A DNA stretch of 64,000 nt from Phenylobacterium parvum (GCF_003150835.1 NZ_CP029479.1:186001-250000); one strand, 5' to 3'. Shown: positions 35,325-44,460, numbered from the stretch's first letter. Notes: a model not told the origin generated them from the sequence alone. A program made the numbers and translations.

Positions 35325-36824
35325 ATGACCACCCCCGACACCCAGACCGAAGCCGCCGCGGACGCCCCCCGCCCCGAAGCCCGTGCGCCGCGCGGCTTCA
35401 TGGACCGCCGCGCCCGCGACCTCGCCGCCGAGCGCCGGATCCTGGCCCGCGTCTCCGAGGTCTACGAGCGCTACGGCTTCGAGGCCCTCGACACCGGCGC
35501 CCTGGAATACGCCGACGCGCTGGGCAAGTTCCTGCCTGACGCCGACCGTCCCAACGAGGGCGTCTTCGCCCTCCAGGACGACGATGACCAGTGGATGGCC
35601 CTGCGCTACGACCTCACCGCGCCCCTGGCCCGGTTCGTGGCCCAGAACCGCGAGGGCCTGACCAAGCCCTTCCGGCGCTACGCTTACGGCCCGGTCTGGC
35701 GCAATGAGAAGCCCGGCCCCGGCCGGTTCCGCGAGTTTACCCAGTGCGACGCCGACACTGTGGGTTCGGCCCGGCCCGAGGCCGACGCCGAGATCATCGC
35801 CATGGCCGCCGAAGGCCTGGCCGCCGCCGGCCTGCCCGAAGGCGGCTATGTCCTGCGGATCAACAATCGCCGCCTCCTCAATGGTCTCCTCGACCGGGCT
35901 GGCGTGGCCGACGAGGGCCAGAAGCTCGCCGTCCTGAGGGCCGTGGACAAGCTCGACCGTCTGGGCCCCGAGGGTGTCCGCCTTCTGCTGGGCGAAGGGC
36001 GCAAGGATGAGTCCGGCGCCTTCACCCGGGGCGCGGGCCTTTCCGCCGCCGCCGCAGAGTCCGTCCTGGCCTTCACCGCCGCCGGGGCCGGGGACCGGGC
36101 CGAGACCCTGCGTCGCATCGCCGAGGTCATCGGCGGTTCCGCCGAGGGCGATGCTGGCCTGGAGGAACTGGCGGGCATTGACCGGGCCCTGGCCGGCATG
36201 GGCGTCGGCGCCGACCGGGCCGTCTTCGATCCCTCGGTGGTCCGGGGCCTGGAATACTACACCGGCGCGGTCTTCGAGGCCGAGCTGCGGCTGGAGATCC
36301 TGGACGAGAAGGGCCAGCCCGCCCGGTTCGGCTCCGTCGGTGGCGGCGGCCGCTACGACGACCTGATCGCCCGCTTCACCGGCGAACGCACCCCCGCAAC
36401 GGGCTTCTCCTTCGGCGTATCCCGACTGGCCGCCGCCCTGCGCGCCGCCGGCCGCGACTCCGGGCGGGAGGCGAGGGGCCCCGTGGTGGTCATCGCCTTC
36501 TCGCCCAACGACATGGAGGCCTACTTCGGCGTGGCCGCCGAGCTCCGCGCCGCCGGGATCGCCGCCGAGGTCTATCTCGGCGCCTCCGGCATGAAGGCCC
36601 AGATGAAATACGCCGACCGCCGGCTCTCGCCGGCTGCGGTGATCCTCGGGGGCGACGAGATCGCGGCCGGGACCGTCACGGTCAAGGATCTCGACCTCGG
36701 CCGCGCCCTGGCCTCGGACGTGACCGACAACGCCGCCTGGCGGGCCGAGCGCCCTGGCCAGCAGACGGTTCCCCGCGACCAGTTGGTCGGCGTGGTTCGC
36801 CGCATCCTCGGAGAGGCGCAATGA
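35325..36824 (+). CDS. hisS: Histidyl-tRNA synthetase
   Basis: Predicted 499 residues. A class II synthetase that charges tRNA-His. Motif 2 lies in FRRYAYGPVWRNEKPGPGRFREFTQCDADTVG; histidine-binding blocks include RGLEYYTGAVFEAEL and SVGGGGRYDDLIARF, then the anticodon-binding domain (about residues 385-499, VVVIAFSPNDMEAYF). The full HisRS anticodon domain and the tRNA-type core distinguish it from HisZ. ATG 35325 follows the His-rich leader. Its ATGA overlap with hisZ makes hisS-hisZ-hisG one translationally coupled operon, so tRNA charging and histidine synthesis are co-regulated. Confidence 0.96.
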   Translation: MTTPDTQTEAAADAPRPEARAPRGFMDRRARDLAAERRILARVSEVYERYGFEALDTGALEYADALGKFLPDADRPNEGVFALQDDDDQWMALRYDLTAPLARFVAQNREGLTKPFRRYAYGPVWRNEKPGPGRFREFTQCDADTVGSARPEADAEIIAMAAEGLAAAGLPEGGYVLRINNRRLLNGLLDRAGVADEGQKLAVLRAVDKLDRLGPEGVRLLLGEGRKDESGAFTRGAGLSAAAAESVLAFTAAGAGDRAETLRRIAEVIGGSAEGDAGLEELAGIDRALAGMGVGADRAVFDPSVVRGLEYYTGAVFEAELRLEILDEKGQPARFGSVGGGGRYDDLIARFTGERTPATGFSFGVSRLAAALRAAGRDSGREARGPVVVIAFSPNDMEAYFGVAAELRAAGIAAEVYLGASGMKAQMKYADRRLSPAAVILGGDEIAAGTVTVKDLDLGRALASDVTDNAAWRAERPGQQTVPRDQLVGVVRRILGEAQ

Positions 36825-37954
36825 CCGCCGGATCGCCACTTCCGGAGGCCCGACTCGAGGCGATCCGTGCGCCCTTCCGCGCCACCGCCGCGACCTGGGT
36901 GCAGCCGCCGGTCCTTCAGCCCCTGTCCCTGGTCCTCGACCTGGCCGGCGAGGCCCTGCGCTCGCGCCTCTTCGTCCTCCAGGCCGCCGGTGGGGAGGAG
37001 GTCTGCCTTCGGCCCGACTTCACCACGCCTGTCGCCCGCCTGCATCTGGCGTCCGGAGCCTCCGCCGGCGACTACGCCTACGAGGGCCTGGTCTTCCGGG
37101 CCTCGGCGGACGAGCCGGAAGAGGTCCTCCAGGTCGGCATCGAGCGCTTCGCTCCTGACGCTGACCGCATCGAGGCGGACGCCGGCCTGGTCGATCTCAT
37201 CTGGCGCTCGGCCCTGGCCGGCGGTCGTACGGACCTGTCCCTGCGCCTGGGTGACGCCGGCCTCTTCCCGGCGTTCGTGGGCACCCTGGGCCTGAACCCT
37301 GTCCTGGCCTCGCGCCTGGTCCGCATGGCCGCCCGGCCGAGCCGGCTGGCGGCGGAGCTGGACCGCACCGATGGCGGCGCGCCGGTCGCTGGCGCTGATG
37401 ACGTGATCGCCCGCCGGCTCGGCGCCCTGCCGCCCGGCGAGGCTGCAGCTCTCCTGGAGGAGATCTGGGCGCTCGCGGGAATCACCCCCGTGGGCGGCCG
37501 CAGCGCCGCCGAGATTGCAGGCCGCCTGGTCCGCCGTGCCGAGGCGGCGCAGGCGCCCGCCCTGTCTCCCACCCAGGCTGAAGCCATCCGCGCCTTCCTC
37601 GCCATCCGCGCGGCGCCTCGCAGCGCCCTTGCGCAGGTCAGCCGGCTGGCGCCCGGGGCGGCCGCCCTGCAGGCGAGGCTGTCCGACTGGAACCGGCGCC
37701 TTGACCGGATCGAGGCGGTCCCGGCCGGCGCCGCGCCGGCGATTTTCGAAGCCGCCCCCCGCGGGGACTTCGCCTATTACGACGGCCTGGTGTTCGAGGT
37801 GCTGTCCACGGCCCTGGGCCCGGACCGGCCCGTGGCGGCGGGAGGGCGCTACGACGGCCTGCCCGCCCGGCTATCGGGGTCTGGCGCCGCCCCGGGATCG
37901 GCCCTGGGCGGCATGGTCCTGCCCGGACGGGCCCTTGTGGAGACGGGACAATGA
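36821..37954 (+). CDS. hisZ: ATP phosphoribosyltransferase regulatory subunit
   Basis: Predicted 377 residues. HisZ is a HisRS-like paralogue without aminoacylation activity that activates HisG and senses histidine. Shared fold: LQPLSLVLDLAGEALRSRLFVL, CLRPDFTTPVARLHL, and YDGLVFEVLSTALG plus GGRYDGLPARL near the end. There is no C-terminal anticodon-binding domain, which separates it from HisS. It overlaps both hisS and hisG by four bases (ATGA). The HisZ-like spacing and position next to hisG make the call firm. Confidence 0.93.
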   Translation: MTAGSPLPEARLEAIRAPFRATAATWVQPPVLQPLSLVLDLAGEALRSRLFVLQAAGGEEVCLRPDFTTPVARLHLASGASAGDYAYEGLVFRASADEPEEVLQVGIERFAPDADRIEADAGLVDLIWRSALAGGRTDLSLRLGDAGLFPAFVGTLGLNPVLASRLVRMAARPSRLAAELDRTDGGAPVAGADDVIARRLGALPPGEAAALLEEIWALAGITPVGGRSAAEIAGRLVRRAEAAQAPALSPTQAEAIRAFLAIRAAPRSALAQVSRLAPGAAALQARLSDWNRRLDRIEAVPAGAAPAIFEAAPRGDFAYYDGLVFEVLSTALGPDRPVAAGGRYDGLPARLSGSGAAPGSALGGMVLPGRALVETGQ

Positions 37955-38901
37955 GTGACGCCCTGACCCTCGCCATCCCCTCCAAGGGGCGCTTGAAGGA
38001 GCAGGTCGAGGCCTGGCTCGAGGACTGCGGCCTCAGCCTCGCCATGAGCGGGGGCGACCGGGGCTACCGCGCTCGCCTGCGCGGGGTGGAAGGGGTGCAG
38101 GTGCGCCTTCTCTCCGCCGGGGACATCGCCTCGGCCCTGGTCTCCGGCGAGGTGCACCTGGGGGTCACGGGCGAGGACCTCCTGCGCGAGCAGGGCGCCG
38201 ATGCCGCCGCATCCGCCCTTCTGCTCCGGGCCCTTGGCTTCGGCCGCGCCGACCTGGTGGTCGCCGCGCCGAAGAGCTGGCTGGATGTCTCGACCCTGGC
38301 CGACCTGGAGGAGGTGGCCCATGAGCGCCTGGTCCGCACCGGTCGCCGCCTCCGGGTCGCCACCAAGTACCTGGTCCAGACCCGCGAGTTCTTCGCCCGC
38401 CATGGGGTGACGGACTACCGGATCGTCGAATCGGGCGGCGCCACCGAGGGGGCCCCGGCGGCGGGCGCCGCCGACATCGTCGTCGACATCACCACCACGG
38501 GGGCGACCCTCCAGGCCAACGACCTGAAGATCCTCGAGGACGGGGTCATCCTCAGGAGCCAGGCCCAGCTGGCGGCCGGCCTCCGGGCGGACTGGACGGC
38601 GGAAGGCCTGGCGGCGGCCGAATCGCTCCTCAGGATCCTCGAGGCCCGGGCGGCCGCCCACGCCTCGGCGACCCTCATCTGGCCGGGCGGGGACGAGGAT
38701 CCGATCCTGCCGGAACTCGAGGCCCTCGGGGCGGTGCGGCGACCGAACGGCCTCCTGGCGCCGGTGGACCTCGTGGCCCGCGTGGCGGCGCGCCTTACCG
38801 CTGCGGGGCGCGGCCCCGTTACGGCTTCGCGCCCCGACTTTGTGTTCGAGACGGCCTGTCCGCCGGTCGAGCGGCTGCAGGCGGCGCTGGGGCATAACTG
38901 A
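37951..38901 (+). CDS. hisG: ATP phosphoribosyltransferase catalytic subunit with C-terminal extension
   Basis: Predicted 316 residues. It catalyses the first step of histidine synthesis, ATP plus PRPP. Core: LTLAIPSKGRLKEQV, LSAGDIASALVSGEVHLGVTGEDLL, RVATKYLVQTREFF, and the PRPP loop VVDITTTGATLQANDL. The core ends near residue 225; the remaining 90 residues (WPGGDEDPILPELEALGAV onward) are not like the ACT-type regulatory domain of long HisG (no VPKD/LPG/ADEGW blocks). HisZ-dependent short HisG proteins are usually 210-230 residues, so this enzyme combines HisZ with an extra tail. Last gene of the his unit. Confidence 0.93.
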   Translation: MSDALTLAIPSKGRLKEQVEAWLEDCGLSLAMSGGDRGYRARLRGVEGVQVRLLSAGDIASALVSGEVHLGVTGEDLLREQGADAAASALLLRALGFGRADLVVAAPKSWLDVSTLADLEEVAHERLVRTGRRLRVATKYLVQTREFFARHGVTDYRIVESGGATEGAPAAGAADIVVDITTTGATLQANDLKILEDGVILRSQAQLAAGLRADWTAEGLAAAESLLRILEARAAAHASATLIWPGGDEDPILPELEALGAVRRPNGLLAPVDLVARVAARLTAAGRGPVTASRPDFVFETACPPVERLQAALGHN

Positions 38902-38938
38902 CGGAAGTGTCAGGATTTCCGGGCTAACCGGAAGATTG

Positions 38939-38949
38939 GACGCAGCGTC
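38939..38949. promoter_or_regulatory. Palindrome GACGC-A-GCGTC before the structured RNA
   Basis: A perfect 11-base dyad ending 11 bases before the TTGACA at 38961. Possible activator or repressor site for the RNA at 38985-39110. No regulator assigned. Confidence 0.3.
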
Positions 38950-38960
38950 AACCTCGGCGG

Positions 38961-38987
38961 TTGACAGGGGGCGGGATTTGCCTTCAA
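38961..38987 (+). promoter_or_regulatory. Candidate promoter of the structured RNA
   Basis: TTGACA at 38961-38966 is a consensus -35; GCCTTCAA (38980-38987) is a weak -10 at Caulobacter-type spacing (13). The -10 is poor, so confidence is moderate. Confidence 0.4.
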
Positions 38988-39110
38988 GTCTCGCTTACGA
39001 GAGAAATGACGGCTGTTGAACCGTCGATCTCCGGCGTTTCGGGGAGGAAACGCCCTCTTAATTCCAAGGCCAAAGGCCAATGCAACCCGCCGGAAGGCGG
39101 GTTGTTTTTT
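38985..39110 (+). ncRNA. Unassigned structured RNA: small RNA or 5' attenuator/riboswitch
   Basis: A run of stem-loops ends in a textbook terminator. TCTCG-ctta-CGAGA (38989-39002), GACGG-N8-CCGTC (39008-39025), GGCGTTTC-ggggag-GAAACGCC (39033-39054), GGCC-aaa-GGCC (39068-39078) and AACCCGCC-ggaa-GGCGGGTT with TTTTTT (39084-39110). A consensus -35 lies upstream. It follows hisG by about 85 bases and precedes the flavoprotein gene by 77. It fits either a free-standing sRNA of about 115-125 nt or a terminating leader of the downstream gene. I could not match it to 6S, SRP, tmRNA, RNase P or any riboswitch I know. Exact 5' end unknown. Confidence 0.65.
39084..39110 (+). terminator. Rho-independent terminator of the structured RNA
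   Basis: AACCCGCC (39084-39091), GGAA tetraloop, GGCGGGTT (39096-39103), then G and TTTTTT. Confidence 0.93.
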
Positions 39111-39186
39111 GCCCGGCCCCAAAATTTGACGAAATTGTCAGAATTGTGGGAGCCATGGCTTCCCGCCTGGCCCGGAGGTCATGCCC

Positions 39187-40392
39187 ATGCCCCGTCTGAA
39201 GGTGGTGATCGCCGGCGCCGGTCCCGCCGGACTGATGGCAGCGGAGCGTCTCGCCCAGGGCGGGGCGCAGGTGGTGGTGCACGATCGCATGCCCAGCCCC
39301 GCCCGCCGCCTGCTGATGGCCGGGCGCGGCGGCCTCAACCTGACCCATTCCGAACCCCTGGCGGACATGCTCGGTCGGTACGGCGACCGGACATCCCGCC
39401 TCGCCCCCCTGCTGGAGGCCTTCCCTCCGCAGGCCCTGCGCGACTGGGTTGAGGGCCTGGGACAGGAAACCTTTGTCGGCTCCAGCGGCCGGGTCTTCCC
39501 CCGGACCTTGAAGGCCTCCCCCCTCGTCCGGGCCTGGCTGTCCAGGCTGGACGGCCTGGGGGTGGAGCTCCGCCTGCGTTCGACCTGGACGGGCTGGGAC
39601 GCCGCCGGCCAGCCCCGGTTCCGCGGGCCGGATGGCGCCGGGGGGGCCGAGCCGGCCGACGCCCTGTTGCTGGCCCTTGGCGGCGCCAGTTGGCCCCGCC
39701 TGGGCGCCGACGGTGGATGGACGAGCCTGCTGTCGGAAGCCGGCGTCCCGCCGGCGCCGCTCCGGCCGGCCAACTGCGGCTTTGTCGCTGACTTCCGGCC
39801 GGACTTCGCCGACCGGTTTGCCGGAACCCCGCTGAAGACCGTCGCCCTGCGCCATGGCGATCGCGAGGTCCGCGGGGAACTCCTCCTGACCGGGCGGGGC
39901 CTGGAGGGCGGGGCGGTCTACGCCCTCTCGGCGTCGATTCGGGACACCCTCGAGGCGGCGGGCGAGGCCTGGGCCTTCATCGATCTTCGTCCCGGCCAGC
40001 CGGCTGCGGACCTCGCCGAACGCCTGGCCCGGCAGGACCGCAAGGCCAGCCTGTCGAACCGGCTTCGCAAGGCCCTGTCCCTGTCGCCCGCGGCCATCGC
40101 CCTGCTGCGCGAGGCGGGACCACCCCCGTCCGAGCCGCTCGCCCTGGCGGAGCGGGTCAAGTCAGTCCCGGTCCGGCTGACGGCGACGGCGGGGATGGAC
40201 CGCGCCATCTCCACCGCGGGCGGGATCCGGTTCGAGGACCTGGACGCCGGCCTGCAGCTGCGCGCCCGGCCCGGGACTTGGATCGCCGGCGAGATGCTGG
40301 ACTGGGAGGCGCCCACGGGCGGCTATCTCCTGCAGGCCGTCTTCGCCACCGGCGTCCACGCCGCCCGGGACATCCTGGCCCGGACGGGCTGA
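39187..40392 (+). CDS. BaiN/RdsA-like (HI0933 family) flavoprotein oxidoreductase
   Basis: Predicted 401 residues from ATG 39187 (ATG 39181 also possible). The N-terminal dinucleotide fold KVVIAGAGPAGLMAAERLAQGG binds FAD. MAGRGGLNLTHSEP, SSGRVFPRTLKASPLVRAWL and ALGGASWPRLGADGGW are hallmarks of the HI0933/TIGR03862 group, and GEMLDWEAPTGGYLLQAVFATG is the C-terminal FAD-contact block. Biochemical roles of this group are poorly known; some relatives reduce bile-acid or related substrates. It is preceded by the structured RNA and its terminator, which could control it. It converges with the M13 peptidase, leaving four bases. Confidence 0.9.
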   Translation: MPRLKVVIAGAGPAGLMAAERLAQGGAQVVVHDRMPSPARRLLMAGRGGLNLTHSEPLADMLGRYGDRTSRLAPLLEAFPPQALRDWVEGLGQETFVGSSGRVFPRTLKASPLVRAWLSRLDGLGVELRLRSTWTGWDAAGQPRFRGPDGAGGAEPADALLLALGGASWPRLGADGGWTSLLSEAGVPPAPLRPANCGFVADFRPDFADRFAGTPLKTVALRHGDREVRGELLLTGRGLEGGAVYALSASIRDTLEAAGEAWAFIDLRPGQPAADLAERLARQDRKASLSNRLRKALSLSPAAIALLREAGPPPSEPLALAERVKSVPVRLTATAGMDRAISTAGGIRFEDLDAGLQLRARPGTWIAGEMLDWEAPTGGYLLQAVFATGVHAARDILARTG

Positions 40393-40396
40393 GACC

Positions 40397-42424
40397 TCAC
40401 CAGATCCGCGCGCGCTTCTCAGGGGGCAGGTGCATGCCGTCGCCCGGCTTCACGCCGAAGGCCTGGTAGAAGGCGTCGACATTGCGCACCGGGACGTTCA
40501 CCCGAGCCCGGGGTGGGGAGTGCGGGTCGGTGGACAGGAGCTGGCGCGCCCGGTCCTCGCGCACCTTGGACCGCCAGACCTGGGCCCAGCCGTAGAAGAC
40601 CCGCTGCTCGCCGGTCAGGCCCTCGATCACCGGGGCGGGCGCGCCCTTGAGCGAAGCCTTGTAGGCGTCCAGGGCCAGCAGGACGCCGCCCAGGTCGGCG
40701 ATGTTCTCGCCCATGGTCAGGTCGGGCTTGATGAAGCCGCCGGGCAGGGCCTCGAAGGCCGCATATTGGGCCCCCAGCTTTGAGGCCTCGGCTTTGAACC
40801 GCTCGGCGTCCTGCGGGGTCCACCAGTCGCTGAGCCGCCCGTCGCCGTCCGACTTCCGGCCCTGGTCGTCGAAGCCGTGGGTGATCTCGTGCCCGATCAC
40901 GCCGCCAATGGCGCCGTAGTTGATGGCCATGTCGCCCGCCGGGTCGAAGAAGGGCGGCTGGAGGATGGCGGCCGGGAAGACGATCACGTTCCGGGTCGAG
41001 GAGTAGTAGGCGTTCACCGTGGCCGGGGTCATGCCCCATTCCTTGCGGTCCACAGGTCTGTTCAGGCGCGCCACGCGGCGGTTCCAGTCCCAGGCCCGGG
41101 CGCGGGAGACGTCGCCGAACAGGTCGCCAGGCTTCATCTCCAGGCCGGCATAGTCCCGCCAGGCTTCGGGATAGCCGATCATGACGCTGAACTTGGACAG
41201 CTTCTCCAGCGCCTTGGCGCGGGTCTCGGGACCCATCCACGACAGGGTCTCGATCCGGCCGCGCATGGCGGTCTTGATGTCGGCGACCAGGCCTTCCATC
41301 AGAGCCTTGGACTCCGGCGGGAAGTAGGCCGCCACGTAATCCCTGCCCAGGGCCTCGCCGAGCTGGTCATCCACCAGGGTCACGGCGCGCTTCCAGCGCG
41401 GCTGCTGCTGGGGCTGGCCGGTCAGCACCTTGCCCCGGAACTCGAAGTTCGCCTGGTCGAAGGCGGGCGACAGGTAGGGCGCGGCCTCATCCACCAGGCT
41501 CAGGGCCATGTAGGCCTTGAGGGTGTCCAGCGGGGTCTCCGCATAAATCTTCGCGATCTCGGGGATGGCGCCCTGCTCGCGCAGGATCACCCGCTTCGCG
41601 CCGGAAAGCCCTGCCCCAGCCAGGTAGTCGGCCCAGGCGAAGCCCGACGCGCTCCGGGCCAGTTGGGCGGGGGTGGCGGGGTTGTAGGTCTTGTCCCGGT
41701 CCCGGCGCTGGGCGCTGGTCCATGAGGCCTGCGCGATCCGGGTCTCGAAGGCGAGGATGGCGTCCGCCGCCTTGCCGGGTTCGGGCCAACCCGCCAGGGT
41801 CAGCATGCGCTCGGCATAGGCCCGGTATTCCTTGCGCTGCCGCTCAAAGCGCGCCTCGAGATAGTAGTCCCGGTCCGGCAGGTTCAGCCCGGACTGGCTT
41901 ACATAGACGGCGTAGGCCTGCGGGTCGCGGGCGTCATCGGAGACAAAGACCGAAAAGACCGAAGCCCCGAAGCCCTGGGCCGAGCGGCCCATCAGGCGGG
42001 CGGCGTCCCGGTGGTTGCGGAGGCCGCGGATTTCCTTCAGCGCCGGGGCGATCGGCTGGGCTCCCAGGGCGGCGATACGGCCCTCGTCCATGAAGTTGCG
42101 GTAGAGGGTGGCCAGGCGCTGGCGATCCGCCGTGGGCGCCGGGTCCGCCGCGGCCGCCTCGAGGACGGCGTGCATCCGGTTCACGGACAGTTCGCGAAGG
42201 GCGTCGAAGGCGCCGAAGCTCGACCGGTCGGCGGGGATCTCCAGCTTGTCCAGGTAGGTTCCGTTGGCGTGCAGGAAGAAGTCCTTTCCCGCCGGGGTGG
42301 CCGCGTCCCGGCCGGTCATGTCGAAGCCCCAGGTTCCCATCCGGGGGGCGGGGAGGTCGGCGGCGAAGGCGGGCAGGGCGACGGACGCGGCGAGGGCGGC
42401 CAGCAGGGGGCGGGCGACAATCAT
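40397..42424 (-). CDS. M13-family zinc metallopeptidase (PepO/neprilysin type)
   Basis: Predicted 675 residues from ATG 42424; a signal peptide ends at AFA (about residue 21), so it is periplasmic or secreted. Zinc motif HEITHGFDD (HExxH), second-ligand block GENIADLGG with the third ligand Glu, and the substrate-binding NAYYSSTRNVIVFPAAIL. The N-terminal M13 domain starts GFDMTGRDAATPAGKDFFLHANG. The end ARVNVPVRNVDAFYQAFG...GDGMHLPPEKRARIW is typical. Known members cleave short peptides. It is divergent from the KefB-like gene. Confidence 0.95.
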   Translation of the reverse strand: MIVARPLLAALAASVALPAFAADLPAPRMGTWGFDMTGRDAATPAGKDFFLHANGTYLDKLEIPADRSSFGAFDALRELSVNRMHAVLEAAAADPAPTADRQRLATLYRNFMDEGRIAALGAQPIAPALKEIRGLRNHRDAARLMGRSAQGFGASVFSVFVSDDARDPQAYAVYVSQSGLNLPDRDYYLEARFERQRKEYRAYAERMLTLAGWPEPGKAADAILAFETRIAQASWTSAQRRDRDKTYNPATPAQLARSASGFAWADYLAGAGLSGAKRVILREQGAIPEIAKIYAETPLDTLKAYMALSLVDEAAPYLSPAFDQANFEFRGKVLTGQPQQQPRWKRAVTLVDDQLGEALGRDYVAAYFPPESKALMEGLVADIKTAMRGRIETLSWMGPETRAKALEKLSKFSVMIGYPEAWRDYAGLEMKPGDLFGDVSRARAWDWNRRVARLNRPVDRKEWGMTPATVNAYYSSTRNVIVFPAAILQPPFFDPAGDMAINYGAIGGVIGHEITHGFDDQGRKSDGDGRLSDWWTPQDAERFKAEASKLGAQYAAFEALPGGFIKPDLTMGENIADLGGVLLALDAYKASLKGAPAPVIEGLTGEQRVFYGWAQVWRSKVREDRARQLLSTDPHSPPRARVNVPVRNVDAFYQAFGVKPGDGMHLPPEKRARIW

Positions 42425-42586
42425 GGGGAACTCCGGCGGTCGGCGGGACAGGTCGCGCAACATGCCGCCGCCTTGGCTCCGGGGCACGAAGTTTCTGCAT
42501 CCCCGAGCCCCTTTCCCGGATCATCGCCTCGCAGGTCTCGCGCCCCGCCGTCGCATGGGCCATAGTCCGGCAGGACGAGGACGCGC

Positions 42587-44374
42587 ATGGCCCACCCGGC
42601 ACCCGGAGACTTCAAGGACGTCATCCTGTTCCTGGCGACCGCCGGAGTGGTGGTGCCGCTTTTCCGGCGCTGGCGCATCAGCCCCATCCTCGGCTTCCTG
42701 GTGGCCGGGGTGCTCCTCGGGCCCTCCGGCCTCGGGGCTCTTGGCGCCCATGCCCCCTGGGCTGCTGAACTGACCATCAACTCTCCCAAGGAACTCGCCC
42801 AGCTGGGAGAGCTGGGCGTCGTCTTCCTGATGTTCATGATCGGGCTGGAGCTGTCCTGGGCCCGCCTCTGGTTGATGCGCCGGTATGTCTTCGGACTGGG
42901 CGCCCTGCAGGTCGTGGGCTGCGGCCTCATCGTGGCCCTGACCGCCTATTTCTTCGGCGCCTCGGTTACAGCCTCCGCCGCTGTCGGGGCGGCCATGGCC
43001 CTGTCCTCCACGGCGGTGGTCATGCCGATCCTCACCGAGAATCGTCGCCAGCATGTCCAGGCGGGCCGCGTGACCTTCGCCGTCCTGCTGTTCCAGGACC
43101 TGGCGGTCGCGCCGATCCTGATCACCCTGGCCATCATGGGCCGGGACCAGGGGCCGGCCCTCTCGCCCGAGGTCCTGGCCAGCTTCGCCCCCGCCGTCCT
43201 GGCCGTGGCGGCCCTGGTCGGCTTCGGGCGGTTCCTGCTTCGCCCGATGATGCGGTCTGTCGCCCGGGCCCGCAGCGACGAGCTCTTTATGGCGGCCTGC
43301 CTCCTCGTGGTCATCGGGTCCGGGCTGCTGGCCGCTTTCGCGGGGCTTTCCATGGCCCTCGGCGCCTTCGTCGCCGGCCTCCTCCTGGCCGAGACCGAGT
43401 TCCGACATGAGGTCGAACAGGTCATCGAGCCCTTCAAGGGACTGCTGCTGGGCCTCTTTTTCCTGGCGGTCGGGATCGGCCTGGATGTCGGCCTGGTCCT
43501 TGAGCAGCCCCTGCAGATCGCCGGCGTGACCTTTGGTCTCATGGCCCTGAACTCCGCCCTCATCTTTGGACTCGCCCGCGCCTTCGGCCTGAACTGGAAG
43601 GCCGCGGCCGAGACAGCCCTCCTGCTGGCCGCCAGCGGTGAGTTCGCCTTCGTCATCCTGGCGTCGGCCATGGATCTCGGCGTCGTCCCGGAGGCCCTTG
43701 GGCAGAGCCTCCTGGTGTCGGCCACCCTGTCGATGATGTGCATTCCCCTGCTGGCCGCCCTCGGCCTGAGGATCGCGGGACGGGCGACTTCCGGCGTCAG
43801 CGAGGCGCCTCACGCCCCGGGGGCTGCTCCGGACGGGCGCATCCTCCTGGTCGGCTTCGGCCGGGTGGGCCGGCTGGTGGGAGAGATGCTGGACCGCCAT
43901 GGCCTGCCCTGGTCGGCCATCGACCAGGACGCCTCGGTGGTGGCCAGGGCGCGCAAGTCCGGCCGCAGCCTCTATTTCGGCGACGCCTCCCGTCCCGGGT
44001 TCCTGGAGCGATGCGGTCTCGGGTCCGCGCGGGCCCTGGTGATCACCGCCGATGCCGACGGCGATGACGTCGGCGCCGTGGAGACCCTCGTCGCCTCGGT
44101 GCGCGACCGGCGACCCGACCTCGCCATCTTCGCCCGGGCCCGGGACAGCGCCCAGGCCCTCCGGCTCTACGAAATGGGGGTCACAGATGCGGTTCCCGAG
44201 ACGGTGGAGGCCAGCCTCCAGTTGTCGGAGGCTGTCCTCGTCGGGGTTGGAACGCCAGTCGGCCCGGTTATCGCCTCCATCCATGCGCGTCGCGATGAAT
44301 TCCGCCGGGAACTCAATCAGGGCGAGGGTTTTCTGTCGAAAAGCCGACAAAAGGCGCGTGTTTCGACGTCCTGA
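42587..44374 (+). CDS. KefB/KefC-like monovalent cation:proton antiporter (CPA2)
   Basis: Predicted 595 residues. The N-terminal Na/H exchanger domain (about 1-390) has some 12 hydrophobic helices, including GFLVAGVLLGPSGLG, FLMFMIGLELSWARLW, ALSSTAVVMPILTE and LFQDLAVAPILIT. A C-terminal Rossmann TrkA-N domain begins ILLVGFGRVGRLVGEML (about residue 420) and continues SLYFGDASRPGFLERCGLG; there is no TrkA-C domain. It probably exports K+ in exchange for H+, gated by nucleotides or thiols. No KefF/KefG ancillary gene is adjacent. ATG 42587. Confidence 0.93.
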   Translation: MAHPAPGDFKDVILFLATAGVVVPLFRRWRISPILGFLVAGVLLGPSGLGALGAHAPWAAELTINSPKELAQLGELGVVFLMFMIGLELSWARLWLMRRYVFGLGALQVVGCGLIVALTAYFFGASVTASAAVGAAMALSSTAVVMPILTENRRQHVQAGRVTFAVLLFQDLAVAPILITLAIMGRDQGPALSPEVLASFAPAVLAVAALVGFGRFLLRPMMRSVARARSDELFMAACLLVVIGSGLLAAFAGLSMALGAFVAGLLLAETEFRHEVEQVIEPFKGLLLGLFFLAVGIGLDVGLVLEQPLQIAGVTFGLMALNSALIFGLARAFGLNWKAAAETALLLAASGEFAFVILASAMDLGVVPEALGQSLLVSATLSMMCIPLLAALGLRIAGRATSGVSEAPHAPGAAPDGRILLVGFGRVGRLVGEMLDRHGLPWSAIDQDASVVARARKSGRSLYFGDASRPGFLERCGLGSARALVITADADGDDVGAVETLVASVRDRRPDLAIFARARDSAQALRLYEMGVTDAVPETVEASLQLSEAVLVGVGTPVGPVIASIHARRDEFRRELNQGEGFLSKSRQKARVSTS

Positions 44375-44460
44375 GGGTCCCGGAAGGCTTGCGCGCGTCG
44401 ATTCTGCCGAATACACCTCAGTGTTGCGTCAGCGACACTTCCACCTATTCACTGGCCTGA

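Noticed and set aside
38985..39110. The structured RNA as a tRNA, 6S, SRP or tmRNA gene
   Set aside because: No cloverleaf or CCA end, no long 6S-type interrupted helix, no SRP GGAA/GCAG loop pattern and no tmRNA tag frame could be found.
42521..44416. A 631-codon minus-strand frame opposite the KefB-like gene
   Set aside because: Composition is Gly/Gln/Glu/Asp-rich with no motif, a mirror of hydrophobic codons on the real strand.
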